A stretch of 64,000 bases of DNA from Devosia sp. GTDB taxonomy: Bacteria > Pseudomonadota > Alphaproteobacteria > Rhizobiales > Devosiaceae. Where the stretch lies: contig NZ_JACZKG010000043.1 of the NCBI RefSeq assembly GCF_014860165.1, positions 1 to 64,000 of the forward strand, read 5' to 3'. The notes under the pieces are model-generated. The model was given only the letters and a program-made list of their open reading frames with translations. It ran no database searches and was not told the DNA's origin. A program made the translations under genes and the position numbers. Position 1 is the stretch's first letter; the number at the start of each line of letters is the position of its first letter. This document shows positions 36,630 to 45,268 of the stretch, one piece after another.

Positions 36630-37446
36630 TGCGTTCCGAGGATGTTGGAAGTTGTCCCAACGTCTGACCGCCGGGTAGTTCCCGCAGATGATACTTCGTG
36701 GTCGACCACAGCAAGATTATGCGGAACTCACATATGGCTATGCGGTCTCCAACGTCAGGGAGTTGCAGCTCTGAATCGCAGCGCTCTCGGTGCTCGTTAT
36801 GACTATGCCTGTGTCAGTGTGGAGCCACTGGCCGAGCGTTCGCCATCGCAAGGATCTAAATGCGCTGTCCGGTTCGATTACTTCAACCTTGCCGATCGCC
36901 TTGAACGTCTGCAGTTCACTCGCCGACGCCATAAGCCGACGGACCGCTTGCGGCCCCTCCGCCACCCTTCCGCTTTCCGCCCATATCAGACATCCAGACG
37001 GCCTTTGCGGAGTGCCGAAAGCTGCCGGTCCGCTTTGCCACGGCCCGGCGTCCGCAGTGGGGTGAAAACGGTCCGTCCGCTTCAGTGTTGAGATCACGCT
37101 GGCAGACCTCTCCATCTCTTTACGGCAGATGCTCAGCCCTCAATTCTCCTCTGCCGCGCCCGACTTGAGTCGATGGAGTGATTTTCCGCGAAGCTCGCGC
37201 CTTTGGCGAAAACTGACAGCAGGCCACTCATTGGCAAACATCTAGACCAAGACACCTTCCCGTTGCAGTTGATGCAGGAGGTTTCTGAACTATTGGCCTT
37301 CGCTTTATCTATAAAAAACAATTGACTGCGACCGTCCTCGCTGATTGCATGCCGAGGCGCTCTGCGCACTCGACGACCAAGATCGAGGCGCTGTCGCAGC
37401 CCGCCGCGGGCCGGCGGTTGAAAAATGGGGCCCTAGGGAGAACCAC
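36630..37446. other. 817-base gap without a supported gene
   Basis: Open frames on both strands (for example 36738-37115 minus, 36642-37091 plus) show no family resemblance and lack ribosome binding sites. A weak promoter for the sugar importer may be TTGACT (37322-37327), 17 bases, TTGCAT (37345-37350). The segment 36900-37100 looks like decayed or dispersed repeat DNA, but I cannot name it. Confidence 0.5.
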
Positions 37447-38469
37447 ATGAAAAACCTCGTCGTTTTGACAGGCCTCACCATCCTCTTGACCTCGACCGCC
37501 ATGACATCAACCACCATGGCAGACACCGCGGCGAAGCGCATCGCGCTGTCCAACAACTATGCCGGCAATTCATGGCGCCAGGCCATGCTGCAGAGCTGGG
37601 AAACCATCACCAAGCCGGCTGTCGAAGCCGGCATCGTGGCGGCGGCAGATGCGTTCACCACCGCCGAAAACCAGGCTACCGAACAGGCCGCGCAGATCCA
37701 GAACATGATCCTGGAAGGCTATGACGCGATTGTCGTCAACGCCGCCTCGCCGACCGCGCTCAACGGCGCCGTCAAGGAAGCCTGCGACGCCGGCATAACA
37801 GTCGTCTCGTTCGACGGTATCGTCACCGAACCCTGCGCCTGGCGGATTGCGGTGGACTTCAAGCAGATGGGCAAGGACCAGTTGGTCTATCTGGGCGAAA
37901 AGCTCCCCGATGGCGGCAAGCTCCTCGAAATCCGCGGTCTGGCCGGCGTGTTCGTCGATGACGAAATCTCCGCTGGTATCCACGAAGGCGTCGCCGAGAA
38001 TCCCAAGTTCGAGATTGTCGGCTCGGTGCATGGCGACTGGGCTCAGGACGTGGCGCAGAAGGCTGTTGCCGGCATCCTGCCCAGCCTGCCGGAGGACATC
38101 GTGGCGGTGGTCACCCAGGGTGGCGACGGCTATGGCGCGGCGCAGGCATTTGATGCCGCAGGTCGCGATATGCCGCTCATCATCATGGGCAACCGTCAGG
38201 ACGAACTGGCCTGGTGGAAGGAGCAGAAGGACGCGAGCGGCTACGAGACCATGTCCGTTTCCATCGCACCGGGCGTGTCCACGCTCGCCTTCTGGGTGGC
38301 GCAGCAGATTCTCGATGGCCAGGACGTGCCAAAGGATCTCGTCGTGCCATTCCTCCGCATCGATCAGGATGGCCTTGAAGCCAGCCTCGAAACTACCCCT
38401 GCGGGCGGCGTCGCCAATGTCGAATATAGCCTTGAGGATGCCCAGGCGGTTATCGCTGCGGCCAAATAA
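37447..38469 (+). CDS. Sugar ABC transporter substrate-binding protein (ribose/Peripla_BP_4 type)
   Basis: A 340-residue periplasmic protein with a signal peptide MKNLVVLTGLTILLTSTAMT to about residue 25. The mature part starts KRIALSNNYAGNSWRQAML and has EGYDAIVVNAASPTALNGAV and GITVVSFDGIVTEPCAW, typical of RbsB-like proteins. GGGAG lies 7 bases before the ATG at 37447. It heads a four-gene importer operon. The bound sugar is not evident. Confidence 0.88.
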   Translation: MKNLVVLTGLTILLTSTAMTSTTMADTAAKRIALSNNYAGNSWRQAMLQSWETITKPAVEAGIVAAADAFTTAENQATEQAAQIQNMILEGYDAIVVNAASPTALNGAVKEACDAGITVVSFDGIVTEPCAWRIAVDFKQMGKDQLVYLGEKLPDGGKLLEIRGLAGVFVDDEISAGIHEGVAENPKFEIVGSVHGDWAQDVAQKAVAGILPSLPEDIVAVVTQGGDGYGAAQAFDAAGRDMPLIIMGNRQDELAWWKEQKDASGYETMSVSIAPGVSTLAFWVAQQILDGQDVPKDLVVPFLRIDQDGLEASLETTPAGGVANVEYSLEDAQAVIAAAK

Positions 38470-38489
38470 GGCTGCTAGTCTCCAAGACC

Positions 38490-39953
38490 ATGAATGATCA
38501 AAGAGACAATCCTGTCTTAGCAGTGAACGGCGCCAGCAAGAGCTTTGGCGCCGTTCGCGCCCTTAACGGTTTGAGCTTCGCCCTGGCAGCGGGCGAATGC
38601 GTTGGCCTGGTCGGGCATAACGGCGCGGGCAAGTCCACGCTTGTGGGGATCATGAACGGCGGCACCCGCCCCGATAGCGGCACGATCCATCTCGGGGGCA
38701 ATGACGAAACCGGCCGCTATTCGGTCGCGGTGGCGCGAAAATACGGCCTGCGTTGTGTGTTCCAGGAACTATCGCTCTGCCCCAATCTGACCGTCACCGA
38801 AAACGCCCGCATCGCGCATGCTTCCATCAGCGGCTTTGGCTGGCGCCGGCGCGCCGAGCGGGTGGTTCGGAGCAAGCTGGACGAGATCTTTCCCGGACAT
38901 GGCATCGATTGTGACCAGGCCGTGGGCACGCTGAGCATCGCCCAGCGCCAGATGGTGGAAATTGCCATGGCGTTTTCCGAGAGCGACGGTCCGGCGCGCA
39001 TCGTCATCCTCGATGAACCGACCTCGTCGCTCGATGCCAATATTGCCCGGCAGATGCTGGACCACATCCGCAAATTCGTGGGCGGTGGCGGCTCGGTCGT
39101 CCTCATCTCCCACATCCTGAGCGAGATTCTAACGACTACAGACCGTATCGTGGTGATGAAGGATGGTGGCCTCGTCGCCGAAGGCCCCTCCAGCAGGTTC
39201 ACCATGGAAACCCTGGTCGGTGCCATGGGTAGCGTAGTTCGGGCCCGCGATGCTGCAGCGCCGCCGCGCGACCGCACGGGCACAACGCCTGCTTTGACCA
39301 GGCGCGGCACCGACGGGGCGCCTGAATTTCGCGCCTATGCAGGAGAAATCGTCGGGCTTGCCGGCCTGGGCGGCCACGGACAGACCGAAACACTGGTCGA
39401 ACTCTATCGCGGCTTCGGCGGCGATTGGCTGGCACCAGCCGACGTGAAGGCAGCCTTCGTCGCCGGAGACCGCCATGTCGATGGCAACCTGCCGATGTGG
39501 AGCATCTTGCGCAACATCTCGATCACGCTGCTGACCGACCTGACCCGGGCCGGCATCGTGCGTGACGGCGACGAACGCGCCGTCGCGCAGAGCTGGCGCG
39601 AGCGTATAGGCATTCGCACCGACAGCCTCGACAATCCCATCCTGTCGCTATCGGGCGGCAACCAGCAGAAGGTGCTGTTCTCCCGGGCGCTTGCCACGCG
39701 TGCGCCGGTGGTGCTGATGGACGACCCCATGCGGGGCGTCGATATCGGCACCAAGCAGGAGGTCTATGCCATGTTGCGCGCCGAGGCCGACAGGGGCCGG
39801 ACCTTCGTCTGGTACTCTACCGAGATCGACGAGATCTGCCAGTGCGACCGTGTCTACGTATTCCGCGAAGGCCGCATCGTCGTCGAGCTCACCGGAGCCG
39901 ATATCCGGGAAGATCGAGTGCTGGCCGCGTCCTTTTCCACCGAGGCTGCATGA
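38490..39953 (+). CDS. Sugar ABC transporter ATP-binding protein, two-domain RbsA/MglA type
   Basis: A 487-residue tandem ATPase. The first domain has Walker [11 protein letters not shown], a degenerate signature LSIAQRQMVEIAMAF and Walker B VILDEPTSSLD. The second domain has a degenerate Walker A (GLAGLGGHGQTETL), as usual in this family, with signature LSGGNQQKVLFSRAL and Walker B VVLMDDPMRGVD. The linker is short, so the protein is a little smaller than the 500-residue norm. It lies 20 bases after the binding protein and overlaps the first permease by ATGA. Confidence 0.9.
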   Translation: MNDQRDNPVLAVNGASKSFGAVRALNGLSFALAAGECVGLVGHNGAGKSTLVGIMNGGTRPDSGTIHLGGNDETGRYSVAVARKYGLRCVFQELSLCPNLTVTENARIAHASISGFGWRRRAERVVRSKLDEIFPGHGIDCDQAVGTLSIAQRQMVEIAMAFSESDGPARIVILDEPTSSLDANIARQMLDHIRKFVGGGGSVVLISHILSEILTTTDRIVVMKDGGLVAEGPSSRFTMETLVGAMGSVVRARDAAAPPRDRTGTTPALTRRGTDGAPEFRAYAGEIVGLAGLGGHGQTETLVELYRGFGGDWLAPADVKAAFVAGDRHVDGNLPMWSILRNISITLLTDLTRAGIVRDGDERAVAQSWRERIGIRTDSLDNPILSLSGGNQQKVLFSRALATRAPVVLMDDPMRGVDIGTKQEVYAMLRAEADRGRTFVWYSTEIDEICQCDRVYVFREGRIVVELTGADIREDRVLAASFSTEAA

Positions 39954-40891
39954 ACTGGTTGAGCGCAGACCGCCTTCGCCTCGTGGTGCCCGCCCTGTCG
40001 CTGGCGGTGCTGCTTGCTGCCGTGTTCTGGATCCAGCCGAGGGCGATGAGCTATACCGGGCTTAACCTGCTGTTCAACCTGGCCGTTCCCATCGCGCTGG
40101 CGACCATTGCCCAGATGCTGATCATGACGGTCAATGATCTTGATCTCTCCATGGGCACATTCGTCAGCTTCACCGCCTGCGTGACGGCGACATTCCTCCA
40201 ATCCAACCCCTTGCTGGGCGTGCTCATTCTGGCCGGCTGTGTCGGGGTCTATGCCGTCCTTGGCGTCGTCATCTACCTGCGCAACCTGCCTTCCATTGTC
40301 GTCACACTTGGCATGAGTTTTGTCTGGGGTGGCCTCGCCGTGCTGCTGCTGCCGGCGCCGGGTGGCGTCGCGCCCGACTGGATCCGCGCCGTGATGGTGA
40401 GCAAGCCTCCTTTTGTCCCCATGGCGATCATCGCCAGCGTGCTGATCGCGGCTGTCGCGCACTGGATCGTCATCCGCTCGGCATTCGGCGTGGTCATTCG
40501 CGGCGTTGGCGGTAATGAGCGCTCGGTTACCCGGGCCGGTTGGTCGGTGCTGCGGGCGCGGGCCTCCGCCTACGCCCTGGCGGGCGTCTTCGCGGTCCTC
40601 GCCGGTATGTGCCTTGTCGGCCTTACCACCTCCGCCGACGCTAATATCGCCCTGCGCTATACGCTGCTCTCGATTGCCGGAGTGATCCTGGGCGGCGGAG
40701 AATTCGTGGGCGGGCGCGTGTCGCCCATCGGCGCGGTCATCGGCGCGCTGACGCTGACACTGGCCGCCTCGTTCCTGTCATTCCTCAAGATTTCACCCGA
40801 TTGGCAGATCGGTGCGCAAGGGGCCATCCTCATCGTCGTCCTCGCTTTGCGACTGGTCCTCAATCGTCATGAAGGGCGGACCGCCAGATGA
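39950..40891 (+). CDS. Sugar ABC transporter permease 1 (RbsC type)
   Basis: A 313-residue permease of the BPD_transp_2 family with about eight to ten helices. It carries MTVNDLDLSMGTFVSFTACV, the conserved Asp-Leu-Ser segment after helix 3, and the late GGGEFVGGRVSPIGAVIGAL loop. The ATG at 39950 overlaps the ATPase stop. It overlaps the second permease by ATGA, so the two permeases form a heterodimer by inference. Confidence 0.88.
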   Translation: MNWLSADRLRLVVPALSLAVLLAAVFWIQPRAMSYTGLNLLFNLAVPIALATIAQMLIMTVNDLDLSMGTFVSFTACVTATFLQSNPLLGVLILAGCVGVYAVLGVVIYLRNLPSIVVTLGMSFVWGGLAVLLLPAPGGVAPDWIRAVMVSKPPFVPMAIIASVLIAAVAHWIVIRSAFGVVIRGVGGNERSVTRAGWSVLRARASAYALAGVFAVLAGMCLVGLTTSADANIALRYTLLSIAGVILGGGEFVGGRVSPIGAVIGALTLTLAASFLSFLKISPDWQIGAQGAILIVVLALRLVLNRHEGRTAR

Positions 40892-41832
40892 GCGTCGTCC
40901 GTGCCCTCTACGCCAAACCCTGGATCTGGTCCTTCGTGGCCGCAATCGGCGTCTGGCTCGTCACCATAGCCTTTACCGGGGGCAGTTCCGCGGGAGGGCT
41001 CGCACAGGCCGCGCTGACCTTTGCAGCATTCTCCATCATTGTCGGCATCGGCCAGATGTTCGTCATCACCCTTGGACCGGGCAATGTGGACCTCTCCATT
41101 CCCGCGACCATGACACTGGCTGGCACCGTGGCCCTCAAGATCATGGATACCAATGATAGCCTCATCCTCGTGGGCATTCTGGTGGCCCTGGCGATTGGCC
41201 TCGCCATCGGCGTCATCAACTACGGCCTGATCAAGCTGCTGCGCATCCCACCGATCATCGCCACGCTCTCGTCGAGTTTTATCATTCAGTCGGCGGCGAT
41301 CTCCTATAATCGGGGTATCCGCATCAAGCCGCCCGCTGCGCTGGCCGAATTCACCACTGCAACGACCCTGGGAATTCCCAACCTGGCCTACTTCGCGCTT
41401 TTGGTCTCGGCCGTTGCCTGGGTGGCGCTCGAGAAAGGCATCTATGGACGCTGGGTTTCCGCGGTGGGCCAGAACATGCGCGCTGCGCGAATGGCCGGCG
41501 TTCCGGTGGATGGCGTTCGCGCCGGCACGTATCTGGTGTGCGCAGTGTTGGCGTCGCTGGCCGGCCTGCTGCTAAGCTGTTTTTCGGGAGGGGCGGCTCT
41601 CAATATGGGAGCCGAATATCTGCTCACCTCGATCGCCGTAGTCGTGATCGGCGGCACAGCCGTCGCCGGCGGATTTGCCAATATCCCCGGAATCTGGGGC
41701 GCTTCGCTCTTCCTGTTCCTGGTCGTCTCGATGCTTAACACCTATGGCGCCAGCGCGGGCATCAGGCTGCTGCTGACCGGCGTGATCATCATCGCCGTTA
41801 TCATCGCCGCCAGTCGCAGTCCCCGAGCCTAG
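40888..41832 (+). CDS. Sugar ABC transporter permease 2 (RbsC type)
   Basis: A 314-residue permease paralogous to the preceding one. Marks are FVITLGPGNVDLSIPATMTL and VVIGGTAVAGGFANIPGIWG. It is the last gene of the importer operon. No sugar kinase, isomerase or regulator is attached on either side. Confidence 0.88.
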   Translation: MSVVRALYAKPWIWSFVAAIGVWLVTIAFTGGSSAGGLAQAALTFAAFSIIVGIGQMFVITLGPGNVDLSIPATMTLAGTVALKIMDTNDSLILVGILVALAIGLAIGVINYGLIKLLRIPPIIATLSSSFIIQSAAISYNRGIRIKPPAALAEFTTATTLGIPNLAYFALLVSAVAWVALEKGIYGRWVSAVGQNMRAARMAGVPVDGVRAGTYLVCAVLASLAGLLLSCFSGGAALNMGAEYLLTSIAVVVIGGTAVAGGFANIPGIWGASLFLFLVVSMLNTYGASAGIRLLLTGVIIIAVIIAASRSPRA

Positions 41833-42256
41833 TTTGTGCTAAGCCACCACTCGCTGCCTCGCCACCAAGCACTCACAATGACCGCCCCGACCTATCCAAG
41901 ACCTAGTCCGCCGCCGGTCTAGATGTCAGCGATACGGGCCGCCGACGCCACAATCGGTCAGTCCGCGAACGGCCCCTGCCCTGCCCCTCAAAAATACTGG
42001 CATCAGGACCGGCCAGGGGCGACTTCATGACAAAGGCGATCTCGGCTTCGACGCGCGGCTCCCCCGACTATACGGACGCGGACATGTTTTGCGATTCCTG
42101 GATGCTCTCGCCGATGCTCAGGCGGGTTTCGATCTGATCTCGACCGACCCCACCAGTCCTCATGCATCACGGTGGATATTCGGCCGCGACGATCTACCGC
42201 TCGAGCAGCTTCCCGGGCACTTCCGCCAGAGCCACGTTACACAGTCGCCATCGGGA
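41833..42256. other. Intergenic stretch without a supported gene
   Basis: These 424 bases lie between two convergent units. A short open frame of 36 codons from 42027 has no ribosome binding site. I see no clear terminator hairpin with a T-run. Confidence 0.5.
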
Positions 42257-44941
42257 TTACCCGGCACGCAGAACCAGTCGGGCCTGCACGCGAGCGGCGT
42301 CTCCGGGGAGCGAGGTCATCTCGAAACCGAGCTCCCGACAAACGGCCGCCATCCGCTCATTTTCGCGGAGCATTCCGCCTGTCAGCTCGATGATGCCCCG
42401 TGCCCTGGCATAGTCGATCAGGTGGCGCAGCAGCCCGGTGCCCAGGCCAATCCCCTGGAGGTCACTGCGGACCAGCAGGCCGAACTCGGCATGCTTGCCG
42501 TCCGGATCGGCAGCGTATCGAACAACTCCCGCCAGGTCGCCCTCTGGCCGGGATAGCGCAACAAAGGCAATGTCGCGGTCGTAGTCCAATTGGGTCAGCC
42601 GGATCAGCGTTTCAGGGGAAAGTTCGCTGGTCGGTACGAGAAACCGCAAGCGCAGATCCTCCGCCGTAACCCTTTCAAGGAATCGCGGATAGAGCGCTGC
42701 GTCCACCGGACGAATGGGGCGCAGATCGAAGCTGCTCGCACCCAGCGCGAGTTGCGTTGTCCACTCACCCGGATAGGGCCGGATGGACAGCGCCGGGTTT
42801 GGCGGCGCGATCGCCAGGCGCTGCGGATCGATTTCGATGCGGGCGTCGAGGGCAATCACGCCATCGGCGTCGGCAAGCAGGGGATTGATGTCGATGGCCA
42901 CGATCTGGGGGAAATCGATGAGCAATTGCGAGACCGCCTTGAGCGCCAGCACGATGGCGCCACGGTCTGCCGCAGGCCGGTTGCGATAGCCAGCAAGCAG
43001 GGCGCTGATGCGCGTGCGGCTGATCATGTCGTCGGCCAGGACATCGTCCACCGGCAGCAGTTCCATGGTTGTATCGCGGACCACCTCCACCGAGACGCCG
43101 CCGGCCCCGAACATCAGCACCGGCCCGAAGACCGGGTCGGTCGTGACCCCGATCAACAGTTCCTGAGCCATGGGACGGATGATCATTTGCTGAACGGCAA
43201 AGCCGTCCAGTGCCGAGGCGAGCCCCTTTGCTGCCAGACGATCTTGGATGGCCTGGGCGGCAGCCCGCGCGGCATCGGCGGTCTCGATATCCAGTACGAC
43301 GCCACCAAGATCGGATTTGTGGGTCAGCGATGCCGACAGCATCTTCACCGCCACCCGGCTGCTACCGACCAGCAGTTCGGCTGCCGCCGCCTCGACGGCG
43401 TCGATGCTGGTCACGGTCAGCGTGCGGGGCACGGCAATGCCATAGGCGGCGAGCGCGCTCTTGGCCTCGGGCTCGGTGAGCATGCTCCGGCCCGCCGTTG
43501 CGGCAATTGCCAGCGCCGCGCCGGCCGCGGGGCGATCGACGTGAATGGCTTCATGGGCCGATGGGACGCGCTGCAGGCGCGAGGTCAGGCGCCGCCAGCG
43601 GGTCAGAATGCTGACGGCATCGGCTGCCTTGGCCGGTGTATCGACGCTGGCAATGCCGGCCGTGTTGAGCACCCGCCGCGCCTCGGTGGCGGCAAACTGG
43701 CCAAGCCAGGTGGCTAGCACCGGCTTGTTGTTGATCAATCCGTCCTGAACCACATCGGCCAATGCGTTGGCGGCCGCGATCGGGGACGCAAGGGCCGTGG
43801 GGCAATTCATCGCCAGCACGACATCCACACCCGGATCGTCGGCCACCAGACGCATGGCGGCCAGGTAGCGCTCGGGTGGCGCATCTCCGATAATGTCGAC
43901 CGGATTGGCATGGGACCAGTTGGGCGGCAGCACCGCGTCGAGCGACGCCAGCGTCTGCGGCGACAGTTCGGCGAGTTCGCATCCCCGGTCGATCAGGTGG
44001 TCTACCGCCAGCACGCCGGCGCCGCCGCCATTGGTGACGATGGCGACCCGGCCGCGTTCCAGCGGCTTAAAGCGCGCGGTGATTTCGGCTGCGGAGAACA
44101 GGTCTTCCAGATCGTTGACCCGGATGATGCCGGCGCGCCGCATGGCGGCATCGACCACGGCGTCGGCTCCCGCGAGCGCGCCCGTATGGGTTTGGGCGGC
44201 TCTGGCCGCCTGCTCGTGCCGGCCCGGCCTGATGGCGATCACCGGCTTGAGCCGAACGGCCGCGCGCGCGGCCGACATGAACTTGCGCGCATTGGGAATG
44301 GATTCGAGATACATCAGGATGGCCGACGTCTTGGGATCGGTGGCCAGCATGTTGAGGCAATCGCCAACGTCGACATCGGCCATGTCGCCCAGCGAGATGA
44401 TCTGGGAGAAACCGATCTGCTCCGACTCTGCCCAGTCGATGATCGAGGAAACGATTGCCCCCGACTGTGACAGCAGCGCCAGCGAGCCAGCGCGTGCGGG
44501 AATATGGGTGAAGCTCGCATTGAGCCCGACCAGCGGCGCCAGCAGGCCAATCGTATTGGGTCCGATGATCCGCACGCCATGGCGGCCCGCGGCCTCGAGC
44601 ATGCGCTGACGCAACTGGCCCTCGCTGCCGACGCCGGCCGTGATGACAACGACGGCCCTGCATCCGAACTGACCGATCTCCTCGACGAGAGCGGGCACGG
44701 TCTGTGCCGGGGTGGCGATGACGCAGAGATCGGGAACTTCAGGAAGGTCGGCCACGCGCGCAAAGCAGGCCCTTCCCGACAGGTCCCGATATTTGGGGTT
44801 GATGGGAAATATCGCTCCGCCGTAGCCGCCCGAGACGATGTTGGACAGAACCAGTGCCCCCAGGGAGCCTGGGCGTTGGGAGGCCCCGATCAGGGCTACG
44901 CTACGCGGCGAAAAGGCACGATCGAGATTGCGAATAGTCAT
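42257..44941 (-). CDS. Bifunctional acyl-CoA synthetase (NDP-forming)/GNAT protein acetyltransferase, Pat/YfiQ-like
   Basis: An 894-residue fusion. The N-terminal CoA-binding Rossmann domain starts RAFSPRSVALIGASQRPGSL and continues into CoA-ligase flavodoxin-like domains with IVTNGGGAGVLAVDHL near residue 328. An ATP-grasp domain runs from about 475 to 690 (SLTHKSDLGGVVLDIE). A C-terminal GNAT domain from about 735 has the acetyl-CoA loop LQGIGLGTGLLRHL. This order matches Pat, which acetylates and silences acetyl-CoA synthetase and other enzymes. No acs or deacetylase gene lies nearby. Confidence 0.87.
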   Translation of the reverse strand: MTIRNLDRAFSPRSVALIGASQRPGSLGALVLSNIVSGGYGGAIFPINPKYRDLSGRACFARVADLPEVPDLCVIATPAQTVPALVEEIGQFGCRAVVVITAGVGSEGQLRQRMLEAAGRHGVRIIGPNTIGLLAPLVGLNASFTHIPARAGSLALLSQSGAIVSSIIDWAESEQIGFSQIISLGDMADVDVGDCLNMLATDPKTSAILMYLESIPNARKFMSAARAAVRLKPVIAIRPGRHEQAARAAQTHTGALAGADAVVDAAMRRAGIIRVNDLEDLFSAAEITARFKPLERGRVAIVTNGGGAGVLAVDHLIDRGCELAELSPQTLASLDAVLPPNWSHANPVDIIGDAPPERYLAAMRLVADDPGVDVVLAMNCPTALASPIAAANALADVVQDGLINNKPVLATWLGQFAATEARRVLNTAGIASVDTPAKAADAVSILTRWRRLTSRLQRVPSAHEAIHVDRPAAGAALAIAATAGRSMLTEPEAKSALAAYGIAVPRTLTVTSIDAVEAAAAELLVGSSRVAVKMLSASLTHKSDLGGVVLDIETADAARAAAQAIQDRLAAKGLASALDGFAVQQMIIRPMAQELLIGVTTDPVFGPVLMFGAGGVSVEVVRDTTMELLPVDDVLADDMISRTRISALLAGYRNRPAADRGAIVLALKAVSQLLIDFPQIVAIDINPLLADADGVIALDARIEIDPQRLAIAPPNPALSIRPYPGEWTTQLALGASSFDLRPIRPVDAALYPRFLERVTAEDLRLRFLVPTSELSPETLIRLTQLDYDRDIAFVALSRPEGDLAGVVRYAADPDGKHAEFGLLVRSDLQGIGLGTGLLRHLIDYARARGIIELTGGMLRENERMAAVCRELGFEMTSLPGDAARVQARLVLRAG

Positions 44942-45268
44942 CGGTCACGGCTCTCTTCGGCGATGGAAAACAAGTATACGCCGCTTCTGGTGCATGGCCA
45001 CGTTCAAGTTGCCCCTCCGTCCCCCGCCGGCCGCAGTCTTGGCGGCCGCGTCATCCGTGAACACGACCCGACCACCGGCGTTGCGGCGCATCTGCTGACG
45101 GCCGAACTGGATGCCCGTAGCGTCCGGCAGGGCGGTCCGCGCGGGCGACTATTCCCAGCATGGCGAAGTGCTGCGGCTGTCAGCCTGGTCGGCGGTAGTA
45201 TGGGCATCGCCGGAACGAAGTTGAGCGCCGCCCGTTCTGCCCGTCGCACCAACCGCCCGGCCCTCTGC
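44942..45268. other. Divergent region between the Pat-like gene and treZ
   Basis: The treZ frame stays open through this 327-base stretch (to before 44942) but the translated sequence does not resemble the TreZ N-terminal domain and is Arg/Ala rich. I treat it as non-coding and as the likely site of both promoters, although no clear -35/-10 pair was found. An extended treZ start at 45200 cannot be excluded. Confidence 0.4.

Noticed and set aside
36642-37115. Possible small genes on either strand in the 817-base gap
   Set aside because: Overlapping frames on both strands, no ribosome binding site and no recognisable protein pattern.
44504-45268. N-terminal extension of treZ in frame across the pat gene start
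   Set aside because: The extension overlaps the pat gene on the other strand and does not resemble the TreZ N-terminal domain.
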